This document shows positions 26,222-38,042 of a stretch of 64,000 nt of DNA, in pieces (position 1 is the first letter of the stretch; each line of letters starts with the position of its first letter). The notes below the pieces were generated by a model. That model ran no database searches and was not told where the DNA came from. It saw only the letters and a list, made by a program, of their open reading frames with translations. This DNA is from Pempheris klunzingeri (taxonomy: Eukaryota; Chordata; Actinopteri; Acropomatiformes; Pempheridae). The stretch covers positions 18,964,618 to 19,028,617 of the forward strand of contig NC_092013.1 of the NCBI RefSeq assembly GCF_042242105.1. The letters run 5' to 3'. The position numbers and the translations under genes are program-made.

Positions 26222-26470
26222 TTAAACCCTCAGCTCTCCTTTTTTATCTTTCAGCTCATTGTTTTCAAAAAAACTGACAAACACTGCTCTCATTAATGTT
26301 GCTTCCAGGTGCAGCAGGCAGCAGTTTTCAGTATAAAACAAAACAAAACTGTGATAGTGAGACTACCTACCTAGCACCAAGCTGCACACAGACAGAGGTT
26401 AGAGGCAAGCTGGTGAACACACTGAAACATTTAGAGGGGAAACACAGCTAGATATTCCTTCAGAATTTGG
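26222..26470. repeat. dispersed teleost repeat (AGCAGGCAGCAGTTTTCAG type)
   Basis: Shares 'TGCTCTCATTAATGTTGCTT', 'GTGCAGCAGGCAGCAGTTTT' and 'AAGCTGGTGAACACACTGAA' with blocks at 54730-55090 and, inverted, at 48840-49262. Recognised as a common fish repeat family; not coding. Confidence 0.55.
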
Positions 26471-26730
26471 TGCAGTCGCTTGTGTTAAGACAACATTGGT
26501 TTAAAGTTTATGTTCCTGAAAGTATGGTATGGAGGAGTATTGTTTTGGTACTTCGAGCATCGAGTTATGCGGTAGTTATGTAATAACCACTATTGATGTA
26601 AGAATCAGATTAAACATGCAGAATGCAGCAGTTAGGAAAAGAGATTTAAAGCAGGATGCACGCCCATGATTTTAATGTCTGTGTCTGCTTGTTTTAAAAT
26701 ATGTTGATGTGTCTAATTGTCTTGTTGTCC

Positions 26731-26748
26731 CTGTGTCTGTGTGTGTGT

Positions 26749-26789
<41 letters not shown>
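26731..26789. repeat. (GT)n microsatellite
   Basis: Long GT run interrupted by two CT steps. One of the longest simple repeats in the window. Confidence 0.95.
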
Positions 26790-27071
26790 CATATGAATGA
26801 GCACGCTTGAATGCTTCACAGCTGTAAGATGGTCACAGCTGGTACGCCTGAATGCACTCTGCTGTGGGATCCTGGTCAAACAGGAAGCACTGGAGAGAGC
26901 GTGCACACACTCAGCACCGAGTGAAAGGGAACACACTCACAAATATGAGCTCACTACACAAAGACACACACAGACGCAGGAGACTGCGAACAATCAGCTC
27001 CGCAGCTGGTCCTCCATGACACTGCCGCTCCAGGCAGACATAAGGATGCGCGATCAGGATCGTGCTCAGTT

Positions 27072-27105
27072 GGGGCGGGTGGGGGGGTTCGGGAGGGTAG
27101 AGGGG
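27072..27105 (+). other. G-quadruplex motif
   Basis: Six G-runs of 3-7 bases (27072-75, 77-79, 81-87, 91-93, 95-97, 102-105) are separated by loops of 1-4 bases. This fits the classical G3+N1-7 rule several times over on the + strand. GGGGACCCC follows immediately. It lies in a GC-richer island about 7.7 kb upstream of the kcna2 start, so a distal promoter is possible but unproven. Confidence 0.75.
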
Positions 27106-29165
27106 ACCCCCCGGCTTATCCTCTCCTCCTCTCTTCTCCTTGCTGTCCTCATCATTCTAACATTCACCACGGGAGGAGCGATGCCTTGCAGCAGCGTGCT
27201 ACCTCTAATGATACCCAGCACGCCAACATGGGGAGTTTCTGCCAGGAGAGGTGCCGCTTGTCATCCTTGAACTTTACCAACGCATGTTCGTGACACGTCG
27301 GTGAAGGGAAGGGGGAAGGCAGTGGCTGCATCCGGTGCAGTTATTCATTGCTCTGCATATTTTTCTCCCGCTGATGATATTTTTATGTGGTACAGTATTT
27401 GCCCTAAAACTGTAACTCAGTGCTGCCAAAAATAGAAACCATGAGACATATTGCCATTATTTCTCAGGGTGCCATTCATCCATCTGCTCTTTGGAGAACA
27501 TGTAATGGCACTCTGGGGGCTATTCATAAAGTTCATTCTTCTGCATCAAGACTCTGTGTTCAGGGCTTTCAGAGAGACAAGGGAAAGCCCAGGAAGCATG
27601 TCAGAGAAAGCATATATCCCTCCCCTCCAGAGGGAAGACGCGCTAAAGCTAACAGTGAAACCAGTTTCGTACAGACAACAGCACCATATGCAGGAAAACG
27701 TGTCCCAGGTATGGAACTGTTAAACAAAGAAAAAAATAATTCACATATTTTACACTTTTTCTAACCTCTAATTCATCCTTAAGTAATGCAGCTGACTGCA
27801 GGAAAACGAAAAAGTGCTTTGTCATCGCGCTCCAAGTTTACCTGAAATATCCCAGCGGCATCAGAGATGCTGTAGACGTGATGTCACCGCTCAGCCTCCT
27901 CCCACTGCTGCCCCGAGAGATGGTCTCCGTAGCAACGGAATGAGGCTGAGCAAAAGATTTACCCAACTACAGTGGCAATGCTGACTTTGGACAATTTCTT
28001 TTTTGATACTCTGGTCCTTTTAGGCACTTTCCAGGAGTCTGTTTACCCCAGCCTTGACAGACAGGATTAACATTGGTAGGGAAAGTCAGATGCATGTTTA
28101 ATTTTGGTTTGACCCTGGAAATTGTGCAGCCCTGGCTCATCCCTCAGGTGAGCTGTGAGAGACTGCAGGTCAGACTGCTGCACGAGCCTGAGGCAAATAT
28201 TTAGATTCCCTGAGTCACTGGCAAACAAAAACCAGAGGATTGCATCATTACAGTGACACAGTGGCTGTCACTGTAAATCCCACAAGTCCCAAAATGTGCG
28301 TCTGTGCAGCAGCAAACAAACACTGCAGCCTATCCTTTCTCAAATGTTGTAAAGCAGACCTGAATATGCGCAGAGCTCCTGCTTTTAATACCAAATGATT
28401 TTGTGCACTTTCCAGCACATGAATAGGGAGCAAAAAACCAGGCTTTGCTAAAATATTCAGGGGTGGAGCAAAATGCTGCAATAAGTCACTGCTGCATGCA
28501 ATGGATAAAGTAACCCGCTTCCCCTTACAGAGCCTTGCTGTGCTTGTAAAAAGCTTATTGTCACACACACACATCCGTTTTATTTCCGTCCTCCCCCCCT
28601 CATACAAAAGGTGTCTTATTCCTCGTACGACCTTGGTGTAATATAACCTAGTGTTCCTGAAGCAAAAACTTACCTTGACTTGGATTTCATTCACTCATAC
28701 AGACTCATTGTATAATGCAGCATAAGGGTATCCCTGCAACGGTGACACTGACTCACCGACTGACTCATAGTCCTTCCCTTCAGCATCACGATAGCTCACT
28801 GAATTGAATGAAGATACAATTTGATTTTTGGGGGTACATTTGCTGCTGTCTGTACAAATGAAGCCAAGTGTGCATGTCTGTCAGCCAAATGTTGCACGCT
28901 GTAACTTTTCAATTGCAGAAAAGCAGCGTGAGTCAGTGCAGCACACAGACACCGTTAGCATGTGGAAAATGTCTACAGGTAGTGACGAAACCCATAGGTT
29001 TAGAGAATAAGCTTGAGCAGTGGGTGTGTGTAGACTTCTGAGAGGTTATCTGGCTAAGTGAGATGCAGCTTGGCAGCGTACCGCAGTGGACCAGTGTCCT
29101 TGTGTCTCTCCTGGTGTCTGGCTCTTTTCCAGCATCTGCCCTCATCCTGCTGGGCCTCAATCTGA

Positions 29166-29260
29166 TGAGCACGACTCTCTCTCCTTTCCCTCCCTTTTTT
29201 CTCCTCCTCCCTCTCTTTGCACAATGCTCTCTCTTCCCTTTCCCTCCCGTCTTTATCTCC
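29166..29260. repeat. polypyrimidine tract
   Basis: Almost pure C/T on the + strand in two blocks broken by TTTGCACAATG. Such tracts can form triplex DNA. They also produce long but meaningless open frames on both strands, as here. Confidence 0.7.
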
Positions 29261-29884
29261 ATCTCCGTTTGCCTCTACCTCAGATGTACTGTTAGCTCCA
29301 GGGGACACAGAGAAGGACACGGGGAGCTGCACGGCTATATATTTGTGTACCGAAGCCACTCTTTTTTTCATTCATTGCCTCCACTTTCCGAGCCCGGTCC
29401 CTTAGCTGTATGTATAACCCGGCCTCTTTTGTAGGGGAGCCTTCAGGTTCTGTCTCCTGAGCAGTGATACTGGAATGACTCATTTCCCAGAGGGTCAAAT
29501 AAATTGAGTTTCTGTGGAGATACATTGGAAAAAAGTGTTTAGCAGCGAGGTTGTGGGATAGCTAGATACTCCAAGGAGTGGAAAGACATGGTAGGAAGTA
29601 GAAAACTGTCAGAATAAATAGGATGAGATTTTTTTTTACGATAAGATTCTCATCATGGTGACGATTTTGCATGAGAAAAATTGCTAATGAGGAATTATAC
29701 ACAGGACAGTGTTGCATCATCATATCTAGAAGCAGAAAATCTGTTTTAATGCAGCAGCAAATCCAAGAGATTTGCTCATCTGTTCCATCTTACTGCACAG
29801 AGATGGCCAGTGAGCTAGTTGGTAATACAAAGAGCAGGGTCCTGGCGTTTAATTTGGACCTTTTGTTTACAGCCTTTTTCACAC

Positions 29885-29887
<3 letters not shown>

Positions 29888-29920
<33 letters not shown>
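29888..29920. repeat. (GT)n microsatellite
   Basis: About 16 uninterrupted GT units. Confidence 0.95.
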
Positions 29921-29923
<3 letters not shown>

Positions 29924-30650
29924 GAAACCTGTGGCTGCTGCAATGCAGTATCAAGGAGCAAGGAGGTGCAATAGACTTTCAGTGCTCATAGAAGGAGCAT
30001 TGTGCTCCAGGGAGTGGGCTAAACAGCACTGACACATGCCACATAAACGGTTAGAGTCAGTTAGAGCTAATATTGTAGGTTTTTTTTTTAGTATTTTTCT
30101 AGCAACCTAGCAAAGTCACAAGGAGAACTACAGGAAGCGATCAAATATGCTACATAGACGTCTGTCCACTGCATGTCCTCCCTGAGGCTGAGCTAGACTG
30201 AGTGTTGAAGCTCCATACTTTTTGGAACAAAAAAGAAAATGTTCTTCTGGCACTCTTTGGCAGAGCAAGGAGAAAAGGCTAAAGCCTTTATTTAGTCTGT
30301 CATATTGGTATTAAACAGCAACAGGTTTCAACCTCAAACCTCTCCATCTGTATCTTGACACACTGAAATGTTTGATACAGCAAAGGTTGAAAAGTCACAT
30401 TTCTTCTCTTTCCAGTTGAGTATTAGTATTAGTAGTGGTTGATTTATTCTTTGATTCGATAGTTCCTAATTAAAATGAAAAAAGTTCTTACACAGCTGCC
30501 AATAAACGCAGACAATACTGAATATTTGAGAATGCTGATAAAAAAAAAAAAAAAGGCATTGTAGAAAATATAAAATATATCAGGTATCAAAAACGAGTTA
30601 TCAGCTATCGTATCTGTGCAAGTCATGGTCGGATGACCCAGTTAGGCGCA

Positions 30651-30688
30651 CCCCCCCCCAATCCCCCCCATCCCCCCACCGCGCCCCC
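30651..30688 (-). other. G-quadruplex motif on the minus strand (C-run cluster)
   Basis: C-runs of 9, 7, 6 and 5 bases at 30651-30659, 30663-30669, 30672-30677 and 30684-30688, with short spacers. They can form a G-quadruplex on the minus strand or an i-motif on the + strand. Confidence 0.65.
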
Positions 30689-30839
30689 TTCACCCAGATG
30701 GTAATGCAGTGTTGGTACCAATAGATAAGTGTTTCAAATGAATGCTGGATGCTTGATGGTTTACTTACTCCTTGATCAGATAGTTCCTGCTCTAAAGAAT
30801 CATTTGTGGCAAATTTGAGGCATCCTGATCCAGGCGTAT

Positions 30840-31010
30840 TGATTAAGATGCAGAACATTTTTTACCGCAAAGTCCTTGGTTCAGACTGGGAATCTTTGTT
30901 GCATGGCACACTGTCTCTGTCTGTCCTATCAGCACGTCAATAAAGAAATTAAATTAAAAAAAAGAATGAAAGAAAAAGGCAAAAGTGCCCAAAAGATTAA
31001 AAGTTTAGCC
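30840..31010 (+). repeat. tRNA-derived SINE remnant
   Basis: 'GTCCTTGGTTCAGACTGGGA' resembles a decayed B-box region. It is followed by 'TCTTTGTTGCATGGCACACT', 'CTGTCTGTCC', 'CAATAAAG' and 'GGCAAAAGTGCCCAAAAGAT', the tail layout of a common fish SINE. An A-rich insertion (about 30945-30975) separates the last two parts. Old and truncated at the head. Confidence 0.6.
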
Positions 31011-33299
31011 AATTTCAGGCTGTTTCAGCTGCTTGTGGTTAGACAACATTCAGTATGTGACAAGTTCAGCTTTTGTGTGTTGGAAAAAAGGCTTTTATAG
31101 AAAGACACGATGCATCTCAAGGTAAGGCACTGTAAAAAGTATGATTTTTGTATCAGCACCAAAACTCTTTCAACTTTCTGTTGAATGTAAACCAGAAGGA
31201 TTATTTACCAGTGAAGATCGGCTGGTGCAGCTACAGTTCAGAGGGGATGGGTCAAGCTACATTTTGTGATGACTGGCTGAGAATAAACCTAAATGCTCTC
31301 ATCTTTAAAATGATTAAAACAGCAGCAGCAGCAGAGCAAAGAGACGACCTGTCATTTAACTCGAGGCTCAGTGATAGTGACCCTTCAGTGTCACAGTGCT
31401 CAAGTTCATTTTCTCTGCTCCCTCTCCCTGCTCCAAAACAACATCCGATGGAGGCGAGCAGGAGCCCTGAAATCAATACCCCTTGGAAACAAATTCATCG
31501 TTGACACCCTCATCTGCCAAGTCACACAACCGCCCATTTTCACTTCCCCATATGATTACGCACAGCATTAGAGAGCCGGGGACCCTTCGCTTTTAATTAA
31601 AGCAAACCAGCTAATGCAAAGTGAACTGAGCTTTAGAGCCTGCATTAACAGTCTTTGTAATGGGCCCCCAGCTCATAAATAATGGCTGTGCTGTCATGAG
31701 GAACCTGGGAAAGCCATTAAGATAGTGAGAGGTATCCGCATGTGTGGCAGCAGGCAGGCGTGCAGACAGACAGAAGGGACGAGGTCGGGTGCCGCGATGG
31801 TCTCAGGCCTGCCAGCGGTAACCTTGGCAAAACCGAGTCTCGCACAAATCATTCCGCTGGCCTCCCCTCCCTCTCCCCTCCTCCCTTTTCTCACCGGTCA
31901 CCTCCTCCCCTTCTCGACCAAGGGATTCCCGCTGACCTTTGGCTTCTCTGGAGGTCATCTCTGGCCACGCCGCTTTCATTCCCATCTGCAGAATTGATAG
32001 AGGGGCGAGGTTTTGCTATTGATCCATTTGTTCTTTGTTCTGAATATAGCAGGGTACAATGATGGAGGTTTTGCTCTATTTTAGTCACCATCCTATCTAT
32101 TATTAATGGAGCTTGTTGCCAGGAAAGGGTAGGCCCACAAATATAGCTGCTGTAACAGGAATTACACCGCAGAATGCGACTTGTTAAGTGTCGTTGCAGC
32201 CACACGTGCCAATATTTTCAAACATAAAGCTTGGAGAAGGCACCTGATGGAGAAAGATGTCTCATTTGTGGGGCATCACCACAGAAGGAACATCCTGAAA
32301 TATTCACAACTGTAAAGTGACGGCAACAACTGTAGTATAATCTATCACCACCGTGCTGCCACCACTGTACTTGTCTAGTCACTCAACCTTAAAATAGTCT
32401 AATGCTGCAAAAAATGAACTGAAACATAGAAAAACGGGCTGCACTAGCTGCTTCTTTGCACTTGGATCAAACGGACCAGCAGCAGTGCTGCTGAACATTG
32501 CTGAAGCTGTGTGCCCCTTTAAATTGCCCACACTGCAGATAAGGTAAGGAGTGGTAGCTACAGTGCGGATGGAGAGCGCCTTTTTTTTTTTTTTTTTTTT
32601 TCCTCGCCCTCGCTTTCTCCATCACCGGCACGTCTCTTGGTATGCATAGCAATGCCCGAATGCAGGTTTGACTAAGCTTTATATACCAGCCCCGCAGCCA
32701 CCGCTGACTGATTCAGCCAGCAATGTTTCTGTCACCACCAAACAAAACTCAAATCTCTCACCTCCAGCCGCGCCGAGACCACGCAGGGGACCAATAAAGG
32801 CCGCTTTATATTAATGTGGGGCTCCGGCTCAGTGTAATTGCATAATCTTGTAGCCCACTACGTGGGGCGATTCTTTCATGCATGTCGTTTCATGTCAGTG
32901 TCTGAAGACGCTGCCCTGCTCACCAATGTAGGCTATTAGGAGACTCGCGCAAACTTGACTCAGCCTGAGCAGATCTGCAGCTCAGTCACTGGGTTCTTGA
33001 GGAGATGCTGCGTTAATGTGGCGAGTACTTAAATACGAAATAAAAATGTAAATTGGCTGGGTGACGCATGAATAGATGATCGGATTTGTTCCCTCACTGA
33101 AATGAAAAGAGGAGTCATTATTGATGCACATATCGCCCCAGAAGGCGTCTAATTATTAAATCTCTCTAATAAGATTATCCTTTGGTTTTTTTTTTTTTTA
33201 AAGCTCTCTCCCTCCTCCGCGCCCCGCTGTCTTCTTCCCTTTGCAGATGTTGCCTCTGTGCGCACCTGATCAGGACCATTTACCTTTGCGGCTGTCTGC

Positions 33300-33704
33300 A
33301 ACCTCAGCTCGTCACACAGCCACACTGGCGTGGAGGGCAACAGTGGAGGCAGATCATTCTGCTGATCCCAGCACCTTTGGCTATTAAGGGGAGCACCAGC
33401 ACCTCCTTGGTCGGTTCCCTCCTCCCATTTTGCCAATCGCCATCCCACGACAGCCTACCCGGAGGAAAGGAGTCGGGGAGGGGAAAGCGAGGACACACCC
33501 GCACATACTGTACCCGGTGTACACGGCGAGGATGCTGCAGACAACATGAGGTGAATATCATCGGCTGCCCTAAATTGGAATTTTTTTTTTTTACCCGATC
33601 TGAAAAGACAGAAGACCTGATTGTCGCAGCTGGTTATTCACCTTCCTGGTACCAGTGTCCAGAAGGAACATCAACTCACATCAGATATAAAAAGATGTCT
33701 GCAG
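33300..33704 (+). other. kcna2: candidate kcna2 5'UTR exon and donor
   Basis: GC-richer stretch ending in CTGCAG|GTATGT, a near-consensus splice donor (GT at 33705-33706). With the strong acceptor at 34684-34685 it would define an intron of about 1 kb in the 5'UTR. Kv1 genes commonly have untranslated upstream exons and a single coding exon. The exon start is not determined and 33300 is only a nominal left limit. Its 193-codon open frame looks spurious. Confidence 0.3.
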
Positions 33705-34381
33705 GTATGTATGAAATCAAGATAAAGCAGCTCACGTTTGCGTGTCATCTCTGGTTTCGATGAATACATGTGTTTGTTTGTTTTTTTCAAGTGTTGGCAT
33801 GCTGTAGTTAATGCACTGATTTGCACTTCACTGGAAAACGTGATAACAGGGACAAAGCCCGCAGTTAAACATTTGTTGTGTGTTTGATGAGGGATTTTAT
33901 TTTGTAAAACTGTGCTCCCACGGAGTGGAGATGATGCAGACAAGAGATACAGTTTTTCTCTTGGAACCCTTTCCCCTCCATGGATAAATTATTTATGGAT
34001 GTTTCTGAATATTTCAGAGACGGGCACCATTTCAGGACTAAAATGCTTCAACCAAACCAAACAGAAGTCAGTTGATATGAAGAAATTGTGTGCTTGTTCG
34101 GCACAGCATTAAATCCGAGAAGCTTCTCGTGCATTTGTGTTTAGACTGCAGTGGTTTTCTATGATATTCTAGACAGGATGCTGTCTGTATGAATTTGGTG
34201 CCTGCTGCATTGCCATATTCATGCATGGCTTCACTGCAAAAGGTAGTCCCATTCATTTCAGTAGATACTGTCCATTGCAGCAGATCAGTGTCCTAATTTA
34301 TGAGCTTCTGTACGTTTTATGTGCCAGTTAGCCCCCGAGTTTACCTGCATTGAAGTAATTTATATGCAAGGCGGAGGGTTT

Positions 34382-34395
34382 ATTTGCATATTAAT
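34382..34395. promoter_or_regulatory. octamer / POU-factor site
   Basis: ATTTGCAT (34382-34389) is a perfect inverted octamer. It overlaps CATATTAAT (34387-34395), which fits the Brn-2 type CAT-N2-TAAT arrangement. It lies about 0.43 kb upstream of the kcna2 coding start, in the likely last intron. Confidence 0.45.
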
Positions 34396-34651
34396 TTGCC
34401 CAAGTCAGGAGCAGGGGTGTCAGCCTCAAGTTTCCATGAGCTGATTCATTTTTGTATCGACTGCCTTCTCACGACAGTATAACTTTACATAACTCATGCC
34501 AGATCTTATGACATTGTTTCAGGGGGTGGCTTCTTTTTCATCTATTTTCAGTTGTTTGCTCTTCAAGCTTAAGCAAAGTCCTACAGACATATCTAGACTA
34601 AGTGGCTGAAGTATTGAGTGCTGAATCATGTCTCCGGTTGACCTGACCTTG

Positions 34652-34822
34652 TTGTCTGTCTTTGCTCTATCTGTCCAACACGCAGTCAGATCCTAGGTGA
34701 CATCCTGTGGCCGTCAGGTCTGTACGGTGTTGAGCCCCCTCCCTCTCCTGGCCCCTGCCTGCAGTTCTCCAGGCTGCAGGACCCAGACTCACTGAAAAGT
34801 GCAGGCCTCCTCCCCCTGCAGA
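34652..34822 (+). other. kcna2: kcna2 splice acceptor and 5'UTR part of the coding exon
   Basis: A pyrimidine-rich tract ending in CACGCAG (AG at 34684-34685) is a strong 3' splice site, so the exon likely starts at 34686. The following 137 nt have no ATG before 34823. A second possible acceptor, CCCCCTGCAG, ends at 34821, one base before the start codon. Either would yield the same protein. Confidence 0.5.
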
Positions 34823-36319
34823 ATGACTGTTGCCACAGGCGACCCCTCTGACGAGGCGGCTGCACACCCGGGCCACCCGCAGGACTACGACCCGGAGGCC
34901 GACCATGAGTGTTGTGAGAGGGTGGTCATCAACATCTCAGGGCTGCGCTTTGAGACTCAACTCAAAACCCTCTCCCAGTTCCCAGAGACTCTGCTGGGGG
35001 ACCCCAAAAAGAGGATGCGGTACTTTGACCCGCTGAGGAACGAGTACTTTTTCGACAGGAACAGACCCAGCTTTGACGCCATATTGTATTATTACCAATC
35101 AGGGGGCCGACTAAGAAGGCCGGTCAACGTCACCCTCGATATTTTCTCAGAGGAGATCCGCTTCTACGAACTGGGAGATGAGGCCATCGAGATTTTCAGA
35201 GAAGACGAGGGTTTCATCAAGGAGGAGGAGCGACCTCTTCCTGATAACGAGTTTCAGAGACAGGTGTGGCTGCTGTTCGAGTACCCAGAGAGCTCAGGTC
35301 CTGCTAGGATTATCGCCATAATCTCTGTCATGGTCATCCTGATATCTATCGTCAGTTTCTGCTTGGAGACCCTCCCCATTTTCCGCAATGATGAGGATGA
35401 TATGCACAAGTCTCACGCGGAAGTCTTTTCACCTGAGACCAACACCACAATCATCAGCTATACAAATACCTACTTCACTGACCCCTTCTTTATCCTGGAG
35501 ACTCTCTGCATTATATGGTTCTCCTTTGAGTTTCTAGTGCGCTTCTTTGCCTGCCCCAGCAAAGCAGGCTTTTTTGGTAATATAATGAACATTATTGATA
35601 TTGTTGCTATCATCCCTTACTTCATCACTCTTGGCACAGAGCTAGCAGACAGGCCAGACGATGGTCAAGCGGGTCAGCAAGCCATGTCTTTAGCCATTCT
35701 CAGGGTCATCCGCTTAGTACGAGTCTTTAGAATTTTCAAGCTGTCACGTCACTCCAAGGGGCTTCAGATTTTGGGTCAGACCCTGAAAGCCAGCATGAGA
35801 GAGCTCGGCCTGCTCATTTTCTTCCTCTTCATAGGGGTCATCCTTTTCTCAAGCGCCGTCTACTTTGCCGAGGCAGACGAGCCCGAGTCACAGTTCGAAA
35901 GCATCCCAGACGCGTTCTGGTGGGCTGTGGTGTCCATGACAACAGTCGGCTATGGTGACATGGTCCCGACTACGATCGGTGGCAAGATAGTGGGCTCCCT
36001 CTGTGCCATTGCAGGTGTGCTGACCATTGCCTTGCCCGTGCCTGTCATTGTGTCCAACTTCAACTACTTCTATCACCGTGAGACTGAAGGCGAAGAGCAG
36101 GCGCAGTACCTGCAGGTCAACGTGCCCAAAGCCGATTCAGCCGAAGAGCTGAAGAAGAGCCGGAGCGGCTCCACCATCAGCAAATCGGACTATATGGAGA
36201 TCCAGGAGGCTGTGAACAACAGCAACGAGGACTTTCAGGAGGAGAACCTTAAGACGGCCAACTGCACGCTGGCCAACACAAACTATGTAAACATCACCAA
36301 AATGCTCACAGACGTGTAG
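34823..36319 (+). CDS. kcna2: Kv1.2 Shaker-type voltage-gated K+ channel subunit
   Basis: 498-aa pore-forming neuronal K+ channel subunit (human Kv1.2 is 499 aa). The start MTVATGDP is the family N-terminus, so the open frame's extension upstream of 34823 is not coding. T1 (about 34-128), S1 (162-181), S2 (221-241), S3 (253-271), S4 with Arg294/297/300/303, S5 (327-347), TTVGYGD filter (373-379), Val381 in the outer pore as in human, S6 (391-413) with PVP at 405-407. Asn207-Thr-Thr in the S1-S2 loop is the conserved glycosylation site. The C-terminus KMLTDV is a PDZ ligand. Two positions differ from human at sites of known importance: Phe131 where human has Tyr132, and Gly252 where human has Thr252. 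A at -3 gives a good start context. Single coding exon. It follows kcna3 by 12.9 kb in the same orientation and can form heterotetramers with it. Confidence 0.98.
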   Translation: MTVATGDPSDEAAAHPGHPQDYDPEADHECCERVVINISGLRFETQLKTLSQFPETLLGDPKKRMRYFDPLRNEYFFDRNRPSFDAILYYYQSGGRLRRPVNVTLDIFSEEIRFYELGDEAIEIFREDEGFIKEEERPLPDNEFQRQVWLLFEYPESSGPARIIAIISVMVILISIVSFCLETLPIFRNDEDDMHKSHAEVFSPETNTTIISYTNTYFTDPFFILETLCIIWFSFEFLVRFFACPSKAGFFGNIMNIIDIVAIIPYFITLGTELADRPDDGQAGQQAMSLAILRVIRLVRVFRIFKLSRHSKGLQILGQTLKASMRELGLLIFFLFIGVILFSSAVYFAEADEPESQFESIPDAFWWAVVSMTTVGYGDMVPTTIGGKIVGSLCAIAGVLTIALPVPVIVSNFNYFYHRETEGEEQAQYLQVNVPKADSAEELKKSRSGSTISKSDYMEIQEAVNNSNEDFQEENLKTANCTLANTNYVNITKMLTDV

Positions 36320-37265
36320 TCATCTGCTGTTTTCCTCCCCAGGAAATGTGGAGCTGAGCAACTGGACGGGACAGGTGTACAGCCTCCCACCTCACGTGTG
36401 CTGGAAATAACAAGGCAATAGATTTTAGGACGTTGATTATGACAGACAGTGGAAAAAAATATTACAAAGACCATCCGCTCTCTCCGCGCCCATCCTGTCG
36501 TCACTCCTCACAACTTGCCCTTAAAACTCCTGATAACTGTCAAACAGAGTGAAATTTTAAAAAAATTTGCATTTCTGCATGGAGTTGGCTTTGTCTGTGT
36601 GGCTGTTTAAAAAAAAAAAAGAAAAAAAAAAACAAAAACAAAAACGACGATACCTAAAATTTCCCTGCTCACAACAGTAGCCGACAGTAGTGCACAAAAA
36701 GAGAAGAAAAAAAGGGAGAAACACAGCAAGGAAAAGATGATTTATTGCTTTCAAAAAGGAAAAAAAAAAGCAACACAACACAAGCCCTGCTCTAGTCCCC
36801 CGTCCCCTTGGTCCCTCATTTCCCAAGGTACACTGCTCTGCCATGCGCTTTCAGAAGAGCCCTACTTGCGCGCTACATATGCTGCTTCCTGGAGCCAATG
36901 AAACAAAACTGTCTTATGCCACACCATTTAGAAATAAGAGGATGTGTGAGCATTAAGCAAGCCCACTCCAGCGCTGACGAGGTGACTTGTGACGAGGTTG
37001 GTGGTTAAGTACACCACGTTATTTCAAGGATGAATGACAGCCATCGGCGCTAAGCTTATGGTTCGACACCTTTTTTTCCCAGCAGGCATCAGTATCTGAT
37101 GAATGACTGAGAATGGCCTTGACTTTTCACTGCTTTGGTCTTACATGTACTGTATGTATTGCAATGCAAGCTTTTCCCCCTTCCATTCACCCAAAACTGG
37201 TCTTACTGCAGAGCTTTGAGGACAACTTGAATGTTTCTTCTTGTTTTGTTTGTTTTTCACAGTTT

Positions 37266-37314
37266 AACACACGCACACACACTCAGACACACACACACAC
37301 ACACACACACACAC
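37266..37314. repeat. (CA)n microsatellite
   Basis: CA repeat with two interruptions, in the probable kcna2 3'UTR. Confidence 0.9.
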
Positions 37315-38017
37315 CGTACTTATTCATATAGATAGGTAGGTTAACTGTGACTTAACTGATAGCCGGTAGGTAGGTGCTGTTAGTAGTAAACATAGTCAGT
37401 AGATTATTGCATGACATTTTTATCTGAATGAGAATTTCCACTTGTTTCTCAACTGCCACTTGCTTCATCACACCACTGTATATTTGTCTGTACACTGCCT
37501 TCTATACAAATCCACTCTTTTAAAAGGATGCCTGCAGGTAGCTGTTACTGTAAATCTGTATGTTAGAGGATTTCTTAAGGAATAATCATAAGGCCGAATC
37601 CTACACGTAACAGGATGCGGTATCCTTGTCAATATTAACATTCCATGTAGAAGTCATTGCCGATAAACTTTTGCCAGGTCGCTGTAAGACGTACCGCAGC
37701 TGAGCTGTGTTTTCAGGCGTAAGCTCACACTCTAGTTTTGGACATTAATCTCCCAGCTGCAGACGTGATAGACTTGCAGCGCTGTCTTTTTCACAGGTTT
37801 GTCACATGACCACGTCCTCATGATCAAAATAGCAACTTTTAAGGACTCGTGTATGGAATAATGCTTCCCCCCCGAACTGCCTTTTATCTGGGTTTACGCT
37901 ACTCTCCTAGTGTTGCATGACCTCAAAAACATTCCTAGAAGCATGCATTTAAGCTCAAAGAAGAAGCCTCTGAGACAAAAAAAAGTATAATTATTACAAT
38001 AGATATATTTATTTCTT

Positions 38018-38042
38018 ATATATATATATATATAATATATGT
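38018..38042. repeat. (TA)n tract
   Basis: Short TA dinucleotide run, in the probable kcna2 3'UTR. Confidence 0.85.

Larger units (their letters stand above)
27280..33000. other. intergenic DNA upstream of kcna2
   Basis: Non-coding spacer with a polypyrimidine tract, a (GT)n run, a C-run cluster and a SINE remnant (listed separately). The 31560-31720 stretch is rich in ATTA/TAAT homeodomain-type cores and looks like a possible conserved element. No gene recognised. Confidence 0.5.

Noticed and set aside
26797..27270. 157-codon open frame with a hydrophobic stretch
   Set aside because: It runs through simple repeat and GC-rich sequence and has no recognisable family. The hydrophobic part arises from a CT-rich tract.
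33182..33763. 193-codon open frame upstream of kcna2
   Set aside because: Starts in a poly-T, has no domain, and crosses a likely splice donor. Probably untranslated leader.
34799..34822. Eight-codon upstream extension of the kcna2 frame
   Set aside because: It begins at GTG and probably spans a splice acceptor. MTVATGDP at 34823 is the conserved Kv1.2 start.
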